From Hydractinia symbiolongicarpus (lineage: Eukaryota > Cnidaria > Hydrozoa > Anthoathecata > Hydractiniidae), in contig NC_079884.1 of NCBI RefSeq assembly GCF_029227915.1, positions 18,664,001 to 18,728,000 on the forward strand: a stretch of 64,000 nucleotides of DNA, given 5' to 3'. Below, in pieces: positions 11,052-23,670 of the stretch. A model generated the notes under the pieces. It was not told where the DNA came from. It made no database searches and saw only the letters and a list, made by a program, of their open reading frames with translations. The position numbers were made by a program, and so were the translations under genes. Every line of letters starts with the position of its first letter. Within the stretch, counting starts at the first letter, position 1.

Positions 11052-12321
11052 TTATAACACCGTCAACTACGTGAACAGGCCTCTAAAGGCTGTTATATGA
11101 CCTTTTGCCGCCTAATAATGGCCTTACACATCAATCACGACGTTCCACATGTCTGGGCAAGTTGCCATTGGTTTATTCCATTCACTATGAATACACTACG
11201 ACGTCCCAAGTTCTTTTCCATTGCGCAATAGCCTTATAACACCGTCAACTACATGAACAGGCCTCCAAAGGCTGTTATATGGTCTTTTGCCTCGTAATAA
11301 CGTCCTTGCACGTAAATCAAGTCGTTCCACGTGTCTGTGCAGGTTGGGATTGGTCTAGTCCTTCCACTCTCAATGAACTACGACGTCCCAAGTCGTTTTC
11401 CATAACGCCATGGCCTTATAACTCCGTAAACTACGTGTACAGGCCTCTAAAGGCTGTTATATTACCTTTTACAGCCTATTAATGGCCTTATCCATAAATC
11501 ACGTCGTTTGACACGTCTGGGCAAGTTGCCATTGGTCTACTCCTTTCACTATGAATACACTACGACGTCCCAAGTTCTTTTCCATTGCTCAATAGCCTTA
11601 TAACACCATCAACTACATGAACAGGCCTCCAAAGGCTATGGCTTTTTGCCTCGTAATAACGTCCTTGCACGTAAATCACGTCGTTCCACGTGTCTGTGCA
11701 GGTTTGGATTGGTCTAGTCCTTCCACTACAAATGTACTACGACTTCCCAAATCGTTTTACATTGCGGAATAGCCTTATAACACCGTCAACTACGTGAGCA
11801 GGCCTCTAAAGTCTGTTATATCACCTTTTGGCGCATAATAATGACGTTACACATAAATCACGTGGTTCCGCGTGTCTACACTGGTTACCATTGGTTTATT
11901 CCCTCGACACTCAATGGACTACAACGTCCTAAGTCTATTTACATTACTGCATGACGTTATAACACCGTTAACTACATGTGCATGCCTCTAAGGTTTGTTA
12001 TATGACCTTTTGCCGCCTAATAATGACCTTGTACGTAAATCAAGTCGTTCCACGTGTCTGTGCAGGTTGGGATTGGTCTAGTCCTTACCCTCTCTTAAAG
12101 GACTACGTTGTCCCAAGTCGTTTTCCATAACGCCATCGCCTTATAACTCCGTAAACTACGTGAACAGGCCTCTAAAGGTTGTCATATTACCTTTTGCCGC
12201 CTAAAACGGCCTTACACGTAAATCACGTGGTTCCACGTGTCTGTTCAGGTTGCCATTGCTCTAGTCCTACCACTACAAATGTACTACGACGTCCCAAATC
12301 GTTTTACATTGCGGAATAGCC
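11052..12321 (+). repeat. Mosaic block, partly shared with 30.4-32.2 kb
   Basis: Starts at 11052, 11234, 11416, 11598, 11775, 11957 and 12141. The run 11052-11597 recurs at 30363-30908 with a constant offset of 19,311. The monomer at 11957 is 184 bp and has an unusual segment (CCCTCTCTTAAAGGACTACG) in place of CACTCTCAATGGACTACG. The same odd segment is at about 32120, so it marks a shared lineage. Confidence 0.83.
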
Positions 12322-13838
12322 TTATAACACCGTCAACTACGTGAGCAGGCCTCTAAAGGTTTTTATATGGCCTTTTGCCGCCTAATAATGGCCTTACACA
12401 CAAATCACGTCGTTCCACATGTCTGTGCAGGTTGCCATTGGTTTAGTCCTTTCACTATGAATACACTACGACGTCCCAAGTTCATTTCCACTGCGCAATA
12501 GCCTTATAACACCGTCAACTACGCGTACAGTGCTCTAAAGTCTGTTATATCACCTTTTGACGCCTAATAATGACGTTACACATAAATCACGTGGTTCCGC
12601 GTGTCTACACTGGTTACCATTGGTTTATTCCCTCGATACTCAATGGACTACAACGTCCTAAGTCTATTTACATTGCTGCATGACGTTATAACACCGTTAA
12701 CTACATGTGCATGCCTCTAAGGGCTGTTATATGACCTTTTGCCGCCTAATAACGGCCTTACACGTAAATCGCGTCGCTCCACATGTCTGGGCAAGTTGCC
12801 ATTGGTCTGGTCCTTTCACTCTCAATGCACTACGACGTCCCAAGTTCTTTTCCATTGCGCAATAGCGTTATAACTCCGTCAACTACGTGAACAGGCCTCT
12901 AAAGGCTGTTATATGACCTTTTGCCGCCTAATAATGGCCTTACACATTAATCACGTCGTTCCACATGTCTGGGCAAGTTGCCATTGGTTTAGTCCTTTCA
13001 CTATGAATACACTACGACGTCCCAAGTTCTTTTCCATTGCGCAATAGCCTTATAACACCGTCAACTACATGAACAGGCCTCCAAAGGCTGTTATATGGCA
13101 TTTTGCCTCGTAATAACGTCCTTGCACGTAAATCACGTCGTTCCACGTGTCTGTGCAGGTTGGGATTGGTCTAGTCCTACCACTATGAATGTACTACAAC
13201 GTCCCAAATCGTCTTACATTGCGCAATGGCTTTATAACACCGTCAACTACGTGTACTGGCCTCTAAAAGCTGTTATATGACCTTTTGCCTCCTAGTAATG
13301 GCCTTACACGTAATTCACGTGGTTCCACGTGTCTGTATCACCTTTTGGCGCCTAATAATGACGTTACACATAAATCACGTGGTTCCGCGTGTCTACACTG
13401 GTTACCATTGGTTTATTCCCTCGACACTCAATGGACTACAACGTCCTAAGTCTATTTACATTGCTGCATGACGTTATAACACCGTTAACTACATGTGCAT
13501 GCCTCTAAGGGCTGTTATATGACCATTTTGCTGCCTAATAACGGCGTTACACGTAAATCACGTAGTTCCACGTGTCTGTTCAGGTTGCCATTGGTCTAGT
13601 CCTACCACTATGAATGTACTACGACGTCCTAAATCGTCTTACATTGCGCAATGGCTTTATAACACCGTCAACTACGTGTACTGGCCTCTAAAAGCTGTTA
13701 TATGACCTTTTGCCTCCTAGTAATGGCCTTACACGTAATTCACGTGGTTCCACGTGTCTGTTCAGGTTGCCATTGCTCTAGTCCCACCACTACAAATGTA
13801 CTACGACGTTCCAAATCGTTTTACATTGCGGAATAGCC
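12322..13838 (+). repeat. 1517-bp HOR, copy 1 (contains a 242-bp monomer)
   Basis: Starts at 12322, 12504, 12686, 12868, 13050, 13232, 13474 and 13657, with the next at 13839. The monomer at 13232 is 242 bp because about 60 bases were added by an out-of-register join: GTGTCTGT runs straight into ATCACCTTTTGGCG. The complete unit is repeated immediately at 13839-15355. The shared private variant CTCGATACTC (12633 and 14150) supports a recent duplication. Confidence 0.92.
13232..13473 (+). repeat. 242-bp aberrant monomer (out-of-register junction)
   Basis: The monomer runs normally to CACGTGTCTGT near 13336. It then jumps back to an earlier part of the M5 monomer (ATCACCTTTTGGCGCC) and repeats about 60 bases of the core. 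The join is at a short shared TCTGT or TGT stretch, consistent with microhomology. Copies of the same junction occur at about 14853, 17097, 17525 and 33550, so it arose once and was spread by later amplification. Confidence 0.88.
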
Positions 13839-15355
13839 TTATAACACCGTCAACTACGTGAGCAGGCCTCTAAAGGTTTTTATATGGCCTTTTGCCGCCT
13901 AATAATGGCCTTACACACAAATCACGTCGTTCCACATGTCTGTGCAGGTTGCCATTGGTTTAGTCCTTTCACTATGAATACACTACGACGTCCCAAGTTC
14001 ATTTCCACTGCGCAATAGCCTTATAACACCGTCAACTACGCGTACAGTGCTCTAAAGTCTGTTATATCACCTTTTGACGCCTAATAATGACGTTACACAT
14101 AAATCACGTGGTTCCGCGTGTCTACACTGGTTACCATTGGTTTATTCCCTCGATACTCAATGGACTACAACGTCCTAAGTCTATTTACATTGCTGCATGA
14201 CGTTATAACACCGTTAACTACATGTGCATGCCTCTAAGGGCTGTTATATGACCTTTTGCCGCCTAATAACGGCCTTACACGTAAATCGCGTCGCTCCACA
14301 TGTCTGGGCAAGTTGCCATTGGTCTGGTCCTTTCACTCTCAATGCACTACGACGTCCCAAGTTCTTTTCCATTGCGCAATAGCGTTATAACTCCGTCAAC
14401 TACGTGAACAGGCCTCTAAAGGCTGTTATATGACCTTTTGCCGCCTAATAATGGCCTTACACATTAATCACGTCGTTCCACATGTCTGGGCAAGTTGCCA
14501 TTGGTTTAGTCCTTTCACTATGAATACACTACGACGTCCCAAGTTCTTTTCCATTGCGCAATAGCCTTATAACACCGTCAACTACATGAACAGGCCTCCA
14601 AAGGCTGTTATATGGCATTTTGCCTCGTAATAACGTCCTTGCACGTAAATCACGTCGTTCCACGTGTCTGTGCAGGTTGGGATTGGTCTAGTCCTACCAC
14701 TATGAATGTACTACAACGTCCCAAATCGTCTTACATTGCGCAATGGCTTTATAACACCGTCAACTACGTGTACTGGCCTCTAAAAGCTGTTATATGACCT
14801 TTTGCCTCCTAGTAATGGCCTTACACGTAATTCACGTGGTTCCACGTGTCTGTATCACCTTTTGGCGCCTAATAATGACGTTACACATAAATCACGTGGT
14901 TCCGCGTGTCTACACTGGTTACCATTGGTTTATTCCCTCGACACTCAATGGACTACAACGTCCTAAGTCTATTTACATTGCTGCATGACGTTATAACACC
15001 GTTAACTACATGTGCATGCCTCTAAGGGCTGTTATATGACCATTTTGCTGCCTAATAACGGCGTTACACGTAAATCACGTAGTTCCACGTGTCTGTTCAG
15101 GTTGCCATTGGTCTAGTCCTACCACTATGAATGTACTACGACGTCCTAAATCGTCTTACATTGCGCAATGGCTTTATAACACCGTCAACTACGTGTACTG
15201 GCCTCTAAAAGCTGTTATATGACCTTTTGCCTCCTAGTAATGGCCTTACACGTAATTCACGTGGTTCCACGTGTCTGTTCAGGTTGCCATTGCTCTAGTC
15301 CCACCACTACAAATGTACTACGACGTTCCAAATCGTTTTACATTGCGGAATAGCC
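13839..15355 (+). repeat. 1517-bp HOR, copy 2
   Basis: Near-perfect copy of 12322-13838 at a constant offset of 1517 bp, including the 242-bp aberrant monomer (14749-14990). Almost no substitution was seen between the copies by eye. After 15394 the sequence switches to a different monomer order (GTTTGTGCAGG, CCTTCCACTATCAATGC). Confidence 0.92.
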
Positions 15356-16992
15356 TTATAACACCGTCAACTACGTGAGCAGGCCTCTAAAGGTTTTTAT
15401 ATGGCCTTTTGCCGCCTAATAATGGCCTTACACACAAATCACGTCGTTCCACATGTTTGTGCAGGTTGCCATTGGTCTAGTCCTTCCACTATCAATGCAC
15501 TACGACCTCCCAAGTTCTTTTCCACTGCGCAATAGCCTTATAACACCGTCAACTACGCGTACAGTGCTCTAAAGTCTGTTATATCACCTTTTGGCGCATA
15601 ATAATGACGTTACACATAAATCACGTGGTTCCGCGTGTCTACACTGGTTACCATTGGTTTATTCCCTCGACACTCAATGGACTACAACGTCCTAAGTCTA
15701 TTTACATTACTGCATGACGATATAACACCGTTAACTACATGTGCATGCCTCTAAGGTTTGTTATATGACCTTTTGCCGCCTAATAATGACCTTGCACGTA
15801 AATCAAGTCGTTCCACGTGTCTGTGCAGGTTGGGATTGGTCTAGTCCTTCCACTCTCAATGGACTACGACGTCCCAAGTCGTTTTCCATAACGCCATGGC
15901 CTTATAACTCCGTAAACTACGTGAACAGGCCTCTAAAGGTTGTCATATTACCTTTTGCCGCCTAAAACGGCCTTACACGTAAATCACGTGGTTCCACGTG
16001 TATGTTCAGGTTGCCATTGCTCTAGTCCTACCACTACAAATGTACTACGACGTCCCAAATCGTTTTACATTGCGGAATAGCCTTATAACACCGTCAACTA
16101 CGTGAGCAGGCCTCTAAAGGTTTTTATATGGCCTTTTGCCGCCTAATAATCGCCTTACACACAAATCACGTCGTTCCACATGTCTGTGCAGGTTGCCATT
16201 GGTCTAGTCCTTTCACTATCAATGGACTACGACTTCCTAAGTCGTTTTCGATTGCGTCATGACGTTATAACACCGTCAACTACGTGTACAGTCCTCTAAA
16301 ATCTGTTATATGACCTTTTGCTGCCTATTAATGGCCTTACACATTAATCACGTCGTTCCACATGTCTGGGCAAGTTGCCATTGGTTTAGTCCTTTCACTA
16401 TGAATACACTACGACGTCCCAAGTTCATTTCCACTGCGCAATAGCCTTATAACACCGTCAACTACGCGTACAGTGCTCTAAAGTCTGTTATATCACCTTT
16501 TGACGCCTAATAATGACGTTACACATAAATCACGTGGTTCCGCGTGTCTACACTGGTTACCATTGGTTTATTCCCTCGACACTCAATGGACTACAACGTC
16601 CTAAGTCTATTTACATTGCTGCATGACGTTATAACACCGTTAACTACATGTGCATGCCTCTAAGGGCTGTTATATGACCTTTTGCCGCCTAATAATGGCC
16701 TTACACATTAATCACGTCGTTCCACATGTCTGGGCAAGTTGCCATTGGTTTAGTCCTTTCACTATGAATACACTACGACGTCCCAAGTTCTTTTCCATTG
16801 CGCAATAGCCTTATAACACCGTCAACTACATGAACAGGCCTCCAAAGGCTGTTATATGGCATTTTGCCTAGTAATAACGTCCTTGCACGTAAATCACGTC
16901 GTTCCACGTGTCTGTGCAGGTTGGGATTGGTCTAGTCCTACCACTATGAATGTACTACGACGTCCCAAATCGTCTTACATTGCGCAACGGCT
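15356..16992 (+). repeat. Mosaic block of M5/M6/M7'/M8'/M9/M1'/M4/M7-type monomers
   Basis: This is continuous 182-bp satellite. It includes an M7'-M8'-M9 run near 15.7-16.2 kb and, from 16265, a hybrid monomer that begins as M1' (GTGTACAGTCCTCTAAAATC) and ends as M4 (CACATTAATCACGTCG then GGTTTAGTCC). The same hybrid is at 32537. Intramonomer hybrids of this kind point to exchange or conversion inside monomers. No unique sequence is present. Confidence 0.82.
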
Positions 16993-17417
16993 TTATAACA
17001 CCGTCAACTACGTGTACTGGCCTCTAAAAGCTGTTATATGACCTTTTGCCTCCTAGTAATGGCCTTACACGTAATTCACGTGGTTTCACGTGTCTGTATC
17101 ACCTTTTGGCGCCTAATAATGACGTTACACATAAATCACGTGGTTCCGCGTGTCTACACTGGTTACCATTGGTTTATTCCCTCGACACTCAATGGACTAC
17201 AAGGTCCTAAGTCTATTTACATTCCTGCATGACGTTATAACACCGTTAACTACATGTGCATGCCTCTAAGGGCTGTTATATGACCATTTTGCTGCCTAAT
17301 AACGGCGTTACACGTAAATCACGTAGTTCCACGTGTCTGTTCAGGTTGCCATTGGTCTAGTCCTACCACTATGAATGTACTACGACGTCCCAAATCGTCT
17401 TACATTGCGCAACGGCT
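16993..17417 (+). repeat. 425-bp HOR (242 + 183 bp), copy 1
   Basis: One 242-bp aberrant monomer (16993-17234) is followed by a 183-bp monomer (17235-17417). The pair is repeated at once at 17418. A single related pair is present at 13232-13656. Private variants include CAACGGC and ATTCCTGCATG. Confidence 0.9.
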
Positions 17418-17842
17418 TTATAACACCGTCAACTACGTGTACTGGCCTCTAAAAGCTGTTATATGACCTTTTGCCTCCTAGTAATGGCCTTACACGTAAT
17501 TCACGTGGTTCCACGTGTCTGTATCACCTTTTGGCGCCTAATAATGACGTTACACATAAATCACGTGGTTCCGCGTGTCTACACTGGTTACCATTGGTTT
17601 ATTCCCTCGACACTCAATGGACTACAACGTCCTAAGTCTATTTACATTCCTGCATGACGTTATAACACCGTTAACTACATGTGCATGCCTCTAAGGGCTG
17701 TTATATGACCATTTTGCTGCCTAATAACGGCGTTACACGTAAATCACGTAGTTCCACGTGTCTGTTCAGGTTGCCATTGGTCTAGTACTACCACTATGAA
17801 TGTACTACAACGTCCCAAATCGTCTTACATTGCGCAATGGCT
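17418..17842 (+). repeat. 425-bp HOR, copy 2
   Basis: The 242-bp monomer starts at 17418 and the 183-bp monomer at 17660; the next start is 17843. The copies share ATTCCTGCATG and CAACGGC and differ at a few bases (CAAGGTCC against CAACGTCC). This is the shortest complete HOR pair in the window, amplified around an aberrant monomer. Confidence 0.9.
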
Positions 17843-18570
17843 TTATAACACCGTCAACTACGTGTACTGGCCTCTAAAAGCTGTTATATGACCTTTTGCC
17901 TCCTAGTAATGGCCTTACACGTAATTCACGTGGTTCAACGTGTCTGTTCAGGTTGCCATTGGTCTAGTCCTACCACTACGAAGATACTACGACGTCCCAA
18001 ATCGTTTAACATTGCGGAATAGCCTTATAACGCCGTCAACTACGTGAGGAGCTCTCTACATGTTTTTATATGGCCTTTTGCCACCTAATAATGGCCTTAC
18101 ACATAAATAACGTCGTTTCACATGTCTCGGGAAGTTGCCATTGGTCTGGTCCTTTCACTCTCAATGCACTACGACGTCCCAAGTTCTTTTCCATTGCGCA
18201 ATAGCCTTATAACACCATCAACTACGTGAACAGGCCTCTAAAGGCTGCTATATGACCTTTTGCCTCGTAATAACGTCCTTGCACGTAAATCACGTCGTTC
18301 CACATGTCTGTGCAGGTTGCCATTGGTCTAGTCCTTTCACTATCAATGGACTACGACTTCCTAAGTCGTTTTCGATTGCGTCATGACGTTATAACACCGT
18401 CAACTACGTGTACAGTCCTCTAAAATCTGTTATATGACCTTTTGCTGCCTATTAATGGCCTTACACATAAATCACGTCGTCCCACATGTCTGTGCAAGTT
18501 GCCATTGGTCTCGTCCTTTCACTATCAATGCACTACGACCTCCCAAGTTCTTTTCCACTGCGCAATAGCT
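17843..18570 (+). repeat. Four diverged monomers including GTGAGGAGCTCTC type
   Basis: Starts at 17843, 18025, 18207 and 18389. The monomer at 18025 (GTGAGGAGCTCTCTACATG) is the same subtype as 6025 and 41331. The one at 18389 is an M1 type preceded by the ACGACTTCCTAAGTCGT dyad. Confidence 0.82.
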
Positions 18571-19298
18571 TTATAACACCGTCAACTACGCGTACAGTCC
18601 TCTAAAGTCCGTTATATCACCTTTTGGCGCCTAATAATGACGTTACACATAAATCACGTGGTTCCGCGTGTCTACACTGGTTACCATTGGTTTATTCCCT
18701 CGACACTCAATGGACCACAACGTCCTAAGTCTATTTACATTGCTGCATGACGTTATAACACCGTTAACTACGTGTACTGGCCTCTAAAAGCTGTTTTATG
18801 ACATTTTGCCTCCTAGTAATGGCCTTACACGTAATTCACGTGGTTCCACGTATCTGTTCAGGTTGCCATTGCTCTAGTCCTACCACTACAAATGTACTAC
18901 GACGTCCCAAATCGTTTTACATTGCGGAATAGCCTTATAACACCGTCAACTACGTGAGCAGGCCTCTAAAGGGGTTTATGTGGCCTTTTGCCGCCTAATA
19001 ATGGCCTTACACATAAGTCACGTCGCTCCACATGTCTGGGCAAGTTGCCATTGGTCTAGTCCTTTCACTATCAATGCACTACGACGTCCCAAGTTGTTTT
19101 CCATGGTGCCATGACATTATAGCACCGTCAACTAGGTGTACAGGCCTCTAAAGGCTGTTATATTACCTTTTACCGCCTATTAATGGCCTTATCCATAAGT
19201 CACGTCGTTTGACACGTCTGGGCAAGTTGCCATTGGTCTACTCCTTTCACTATGAATACACTACGACGTCCCAAGTTCTTTTCCATTGCGCAAAAGCC
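18571..19298 (+). repeat. 728-bp 4-monomer HOR, isolated copy
   Basis: Four monomers in the order CGCGTACAGTCCTC, GTGTACTGGCCTC with CTGTTTTATGACATTTTG, GTGAGCAGG with GGGGTTTATG, and CATTATAGCACC with CTAGGTGTACAGG. The same tetramer occurs twice in tandem at 34963-36418, about 16.4 kb away. Confidence 0.88.
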
Positions 19299-20572
19299 TT
19301 ATAACACCGTCAACTACATGAACAGGCCTCCAAAGGCTGTTATATGACCTTTTGCCGCCTAATAATGACCTTACGCATCAATCACGTCGTTCCACATGTC
19401 TGGGCAAGTTGCCATTGGTTTAGTCCTTTTACTATGAATACACTACGACGTCCCAAGTTCTTTTCCATTGCGCAATAGCCTTATAACACCATCAACTACA
19501 TGAACAGGCCTCCAAAGGCTGTTATATGGCCTTTTGCCTCGTAATAACGTCCTTGCACGTAAATCACGTCGTTCCACGTGTCTGTGCAGGTTGGGATTGG
19601 TCTAGTCCTTCCACTTTCAGTGGACTACGACGTACCAAGTCGTTTTTCATAACGCCATGGCCTTATAACACCGTCTACTACGTGAACAGGCCTCTAAAGG
19701 TTGTTATATAATCTTTTGCCGCCTTAAACGGCCTTACACGTAAATCACGTGGTTCCACGTGTCTGTTCAGGTTGCCATTGCTCTAGTCCTACCACTACAA
19801 ATGTACTACGACGTCCCAAATTGTTTTACATTGCGGAATAGCCTTATAACACCGTCAACTACGTGAGCAGGCCTCTAAAGGTTTTTATATGGCCTTTTGC
19901 CGCCTAATAATGACCTTACGCATCAATCACGTCGTTCCACATGTCTGGGCAAGTTGCCATTGGTTTAGTCCTTTTACTATGAATACACTACGACGTCCCA
20001 AGTTCTTTTCCATTGCGCAATAGCCTTATAACACCATCAACTACGTGAGCAGGCCTCTAAAGGTTTTTATATGGCCTTTTGCCGCCTAATAACGGCCTTA
20101 CACGTAAATCACGTAGTTCCACGTGTTTGTTCAGGTTCCCATTGGTCTAGTCCTACCACTATGAAGGTAGTACGACGTCCTAAATAGTTTTACATTGCGG
20201 AATAGCCTTATAACACCGTTTACTACGTGAGCAGGCCTCTAAAGGGGTTTATATGGCCTTTTGCCGCCTAATAATGGCCTTACACATAAATCACGTCGTT
20301 CCACATGTCTGTGTAAGTTGCCATTGGTCCATTCCTTTATCTGTTAATGTACTACGACGTCCTAAGTCGTTTTCCATTTGCTGCATGACGTTATAACACC
20401 GTCAAGTACATCTACATGCCTCGAAAGGCTGTTATATGACCTTTTGCCGCCTAACAATGGCCTTACACGTAAATCACGTGGTTCCACGTGTCTGTTCAGG
20501 TTGCCATTGGTCTAGTCCTTTCACTATGAATACACTACGACGTCCCAAGATCTTTTCAATTGCGCAATAGCC
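19299..20572 (+). repeat. Mosaic block, partly homologous to 9.1-10.0 kb
   Basis: Starts at 19299, 19481, 19663, 19844, 20026, 20208 and 20391. From 20208 the order tracks 9620 onward at an offset of 10,588, including the distinctive CATCTACATGCCTCGAAAGG variant (9.8 kb and 20.4 kb). It is satellite throughout. Confidence 0.83.
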
Positions 20573-20789
20573 TTATAACACGGTCAACTACATAAACAGG
20601 CCTCCAAAGGCTGTTATATGACCTTTTGCCGCCTAATAATGACCTTACGCATCAATCACGTCGTTCCACATGTATGGCCTTACACATAAGTCACGTCGCT
20701 CCACATGTCTGGGCCAGTTGCCATTGGTCTAGTCCTTTCACTATCAATGCACTACGACGTCCCAAGTTGTTTACCATGGTGCCATGACA
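20573..20789 (+). repeat. 217-bp aberrant monomer
   Basis: The distance between consecutive TTATAA boxes is 217 bp. At about 20671-20674 the sequence CCACATGT runs directly into ATGGCCTTACACATAAG, so about 35 bases of the core, including a second CACGTCG segment, are duplicated. I saw this junction only once, so it appears to be a young event, unlike the widely copied 242-bp junction. Confidence 0.85.
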
Positions 20790-23670
20790 TTATAACACCG
20801 TCAACTACGTGTACAGGCCTCTAAAGGCTGTTATATTACCTTTTACCGCCTATTAATGGCCTTATCCATAAATCACGTCGTTTGACACGTCTGGTAAAGT
20901 TGCCATTGGTCTACTCCTTTCACTATGAATACACTACGACGTCCCAAGTTCTTTTCAATTGCGCAATAGCCTTATAACACGGTCAACTACATGAACAGGC
21001 CTCCAAAGGCTGTTATATGACCTTTTGCCGCCTAATAATGACCTTACGCATCAATCACGTCGTTCCACATGTCTGGGCAAGTTGCCATTGGTTTAGTCCT
21101 TTCACTATGAATACACTACGACCTCCCAAGTTCTTTTCTATTGCTCAATAGCCTTATAACACCATCAACTACATGAACAGGCCTCCAAAGGCTATGGCCT
21201 TTTGCCTCGTAATAACGTCCTTGCACGTAAATCACGTCGTTCCACGTGTCTGTGCAGGTTGGGATTGGTCTAGTCCTTCCACTTTCATTGGACTACGACG
21301 TACCAAGTCGTTTTCCATAACGCCATGGCCTTATAACACCGTCTACTACGTGAACAGGCCTCTAAAGGTTGTTATATAACCTTTTGCCGCCTAAAACGGC
21401 CTTACACGTAAATCACGTCGTTCCACATGTCTGGGCAAGTTGCCATTGGTTTAGTCCTTTCACTATGAATACACTACGACGTCCCAAGTTCTTTTCCATT
21501 GCTCAATAGCCTTATAACACCATCAACTACATGAACAGGCCTCCAAAGGCTATGGCCTTTTGCCTCGTAATAACGTCCTTGCACGTAAATCACGTCGTTC
21601 CACGTGTCTGTGCAGGTTGGGATTGTACTAGTTCTTCCACTTTCAGTGGACTACGACGTACCAAGTCGTTTTCCATAACGCCATGGCCTTATAACACCAT
21701 CCACTACGTGAACAGGCCTCTAAAGGTTGTTCCGCCTAAAACAGCCTTACACGTAAATCACGTGGTTCCACGTGTCTGTTCAGGTTGCCATTGCTCCAGT
21801 CCCACCACTACAAATGTACTACGACGTCCCAAATCGTTTTACATTGCGGAATAGCCTTATAACACCGTCAACTACGTGAGCAGGCCTCTAAAGGTTTTTA
21901 TATGGCCTTTTGCCGCCTAATAATGGCCTTACACACAAATCACGTCGTTCCACATGTCTGTGCAGGTTGCCATTGGTCTAGTCCTTCCACTATCAATGCA
22001 CTACGACCTCCCAAGTTCTTTTCCACTGCGCAATAGCCTTATAACACCGTCAACTACGCGTACAGTGCTCTAAAGTCTGTTATATCACCTTTTGGCGCAT
22101 AATAATGACGTTACACATAAATCACGTGGTTCCGCGTGTCTACACTGGTTACCATTGGTTTATTCCCTCGACACTCAATGGACTACAACGTCCTAAGTCT
22201 ATTTACATTACTGCATGACGTTATAACACCGTTAACTACATGTGCATGCCTCTAAGGTTTGTTATATGACCTTTTGCCGCCTAATAATGACCTTACACAT
22301 TAATCACGTCGTTCCACATGTCTGGGCAAGTTGCCATTGCTCTGGTCCTTTCACTCTCAATGCACTACGACGTCCCAAGTTCTTTTCCATTGCGCAATAG
22401 CGTTATAACACCGTCAACTACGTGAACAGGCCTCTAAAGGCTGTTATATGACCTTTTGCCGCCTAATAATGGCCTTACACATCAATCACGACGTTCCACA
22501 TGTCTGGGCAAGTTGCCATTGGTTTATTCCTTTCACTATGAATACACTACGACGTCCCAAGTTCTTTTCCATTGCGCAATAGCCTTATAACACCGTCAAC
22601 TACATGAACAGGCCTCCAAAGGCTGTTATATGGTCTTTTGCCTCGTAATAACGTCCTTGCACGTAAATCACGTCGTTCCACGTGTCTGTGCAGGTTGGGA
22701 TTGGTCTAGTCCTTCCACTTTCAGTGGACTACGACGTACCAAGTCGTTTTCCATAACGCCATGGCCTTATAACACCGTCTACTACGTGAACAGGCCTCTA
22801 AAGGTTGTTATATAACCTTTTGCCGCCTAAAACGGCCTTACACGTAAATCACGTCGTTTGACACGTCTGGGCAAGTTGCCATTGGTCTACTTCTTTCACT
22901 ATGAATACACTACGACGTCCCAAGTTCTTTTCAATTGCGCAATAGCCTTATAACACGGTCAACTACATGAACAGGCCTCCAAAGGCTGTTATATGACCTT
23001 TTGCCGCCTAATAATGACCTTACACATCAATCACGTCGTTCCACATGTCTGGGCAAGTTGCAATTGGTTTAGTCCTTTCACTATGAATACACTACGACGT
23101 CCCAAGTTCTTTTCCATTGCTCAATAGCCTTATAACACCATCAACTACATGAAAAGGCCTCCAAAGGCTATGGCTTTTTGCCTCGTAATAACGTCCTTGC
23201 ACGTAAATCACGTCGTTCCACGTGTCTGTGCAGGTTGGGATTGGTCTAGTCCTTCCACTACAAATGTACTACGACTTCCCAAATCGTTTTACATTGCGGA
23301 ATAGCCTTATAACACCGTCAACTACGTGAGCAGGCCTCTAAAGGTTTTTATATGGCCTTTTGCCGCCTAATAATGGCCTTACACACAAATCACGTCGTTC
23401 CACATGTCTGTGCAGGTTGCCATTGGTCTAGTCCTTCCACTATCAATGCACTACGACCTCCCAAGTTCTTTTCCACTGCGCAATAGCCTTATAACACCGT
23501 CAACTACGCGTACAGTGCTCTAAAGTCTGTTATATCACCTTTTGGCGCATAATAATGACGTTACACATAAATCACGTGGTTCCGCGTGTCTACACTGGTT
23601 ACCATTGGTTTATTCCCTCGACACTCAATGGACTACAACGTCCTAAGTCTATTTACATTACTGCATGACG
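20790..23670 (+). repeat. Mosaic block with 177/168-bp monomers
   Basis: Starts at 20790, 20972, 21154, 21331, 21512, 21689, 21857, 22039, 22221, 22403, 22585, 22767, 22948, 23130, 23307 and 23489. The run from 20972 to about 21967 matches from 9985. The runs at 21857-22220 and 23307-23670 are near-identical to each other (M9-like then M5 with TTTGGCGCATAATAATG). The 177-bp deletion monomers are at 21154, 21512 and 23130, and a 168-bp one is at 21689. Confidence 0.85.

Noticed and set aside
12322-15355. Assembly artefact as the sole explanation for near-identical duplications
   Set aside because: It cannot be excluded for this pair without reads, but similar-age duplications of different lengths (425, 728, 1249 and 1456 bp) with private variants occur throughout, so real tandem amplification is the simpler overall explanation.
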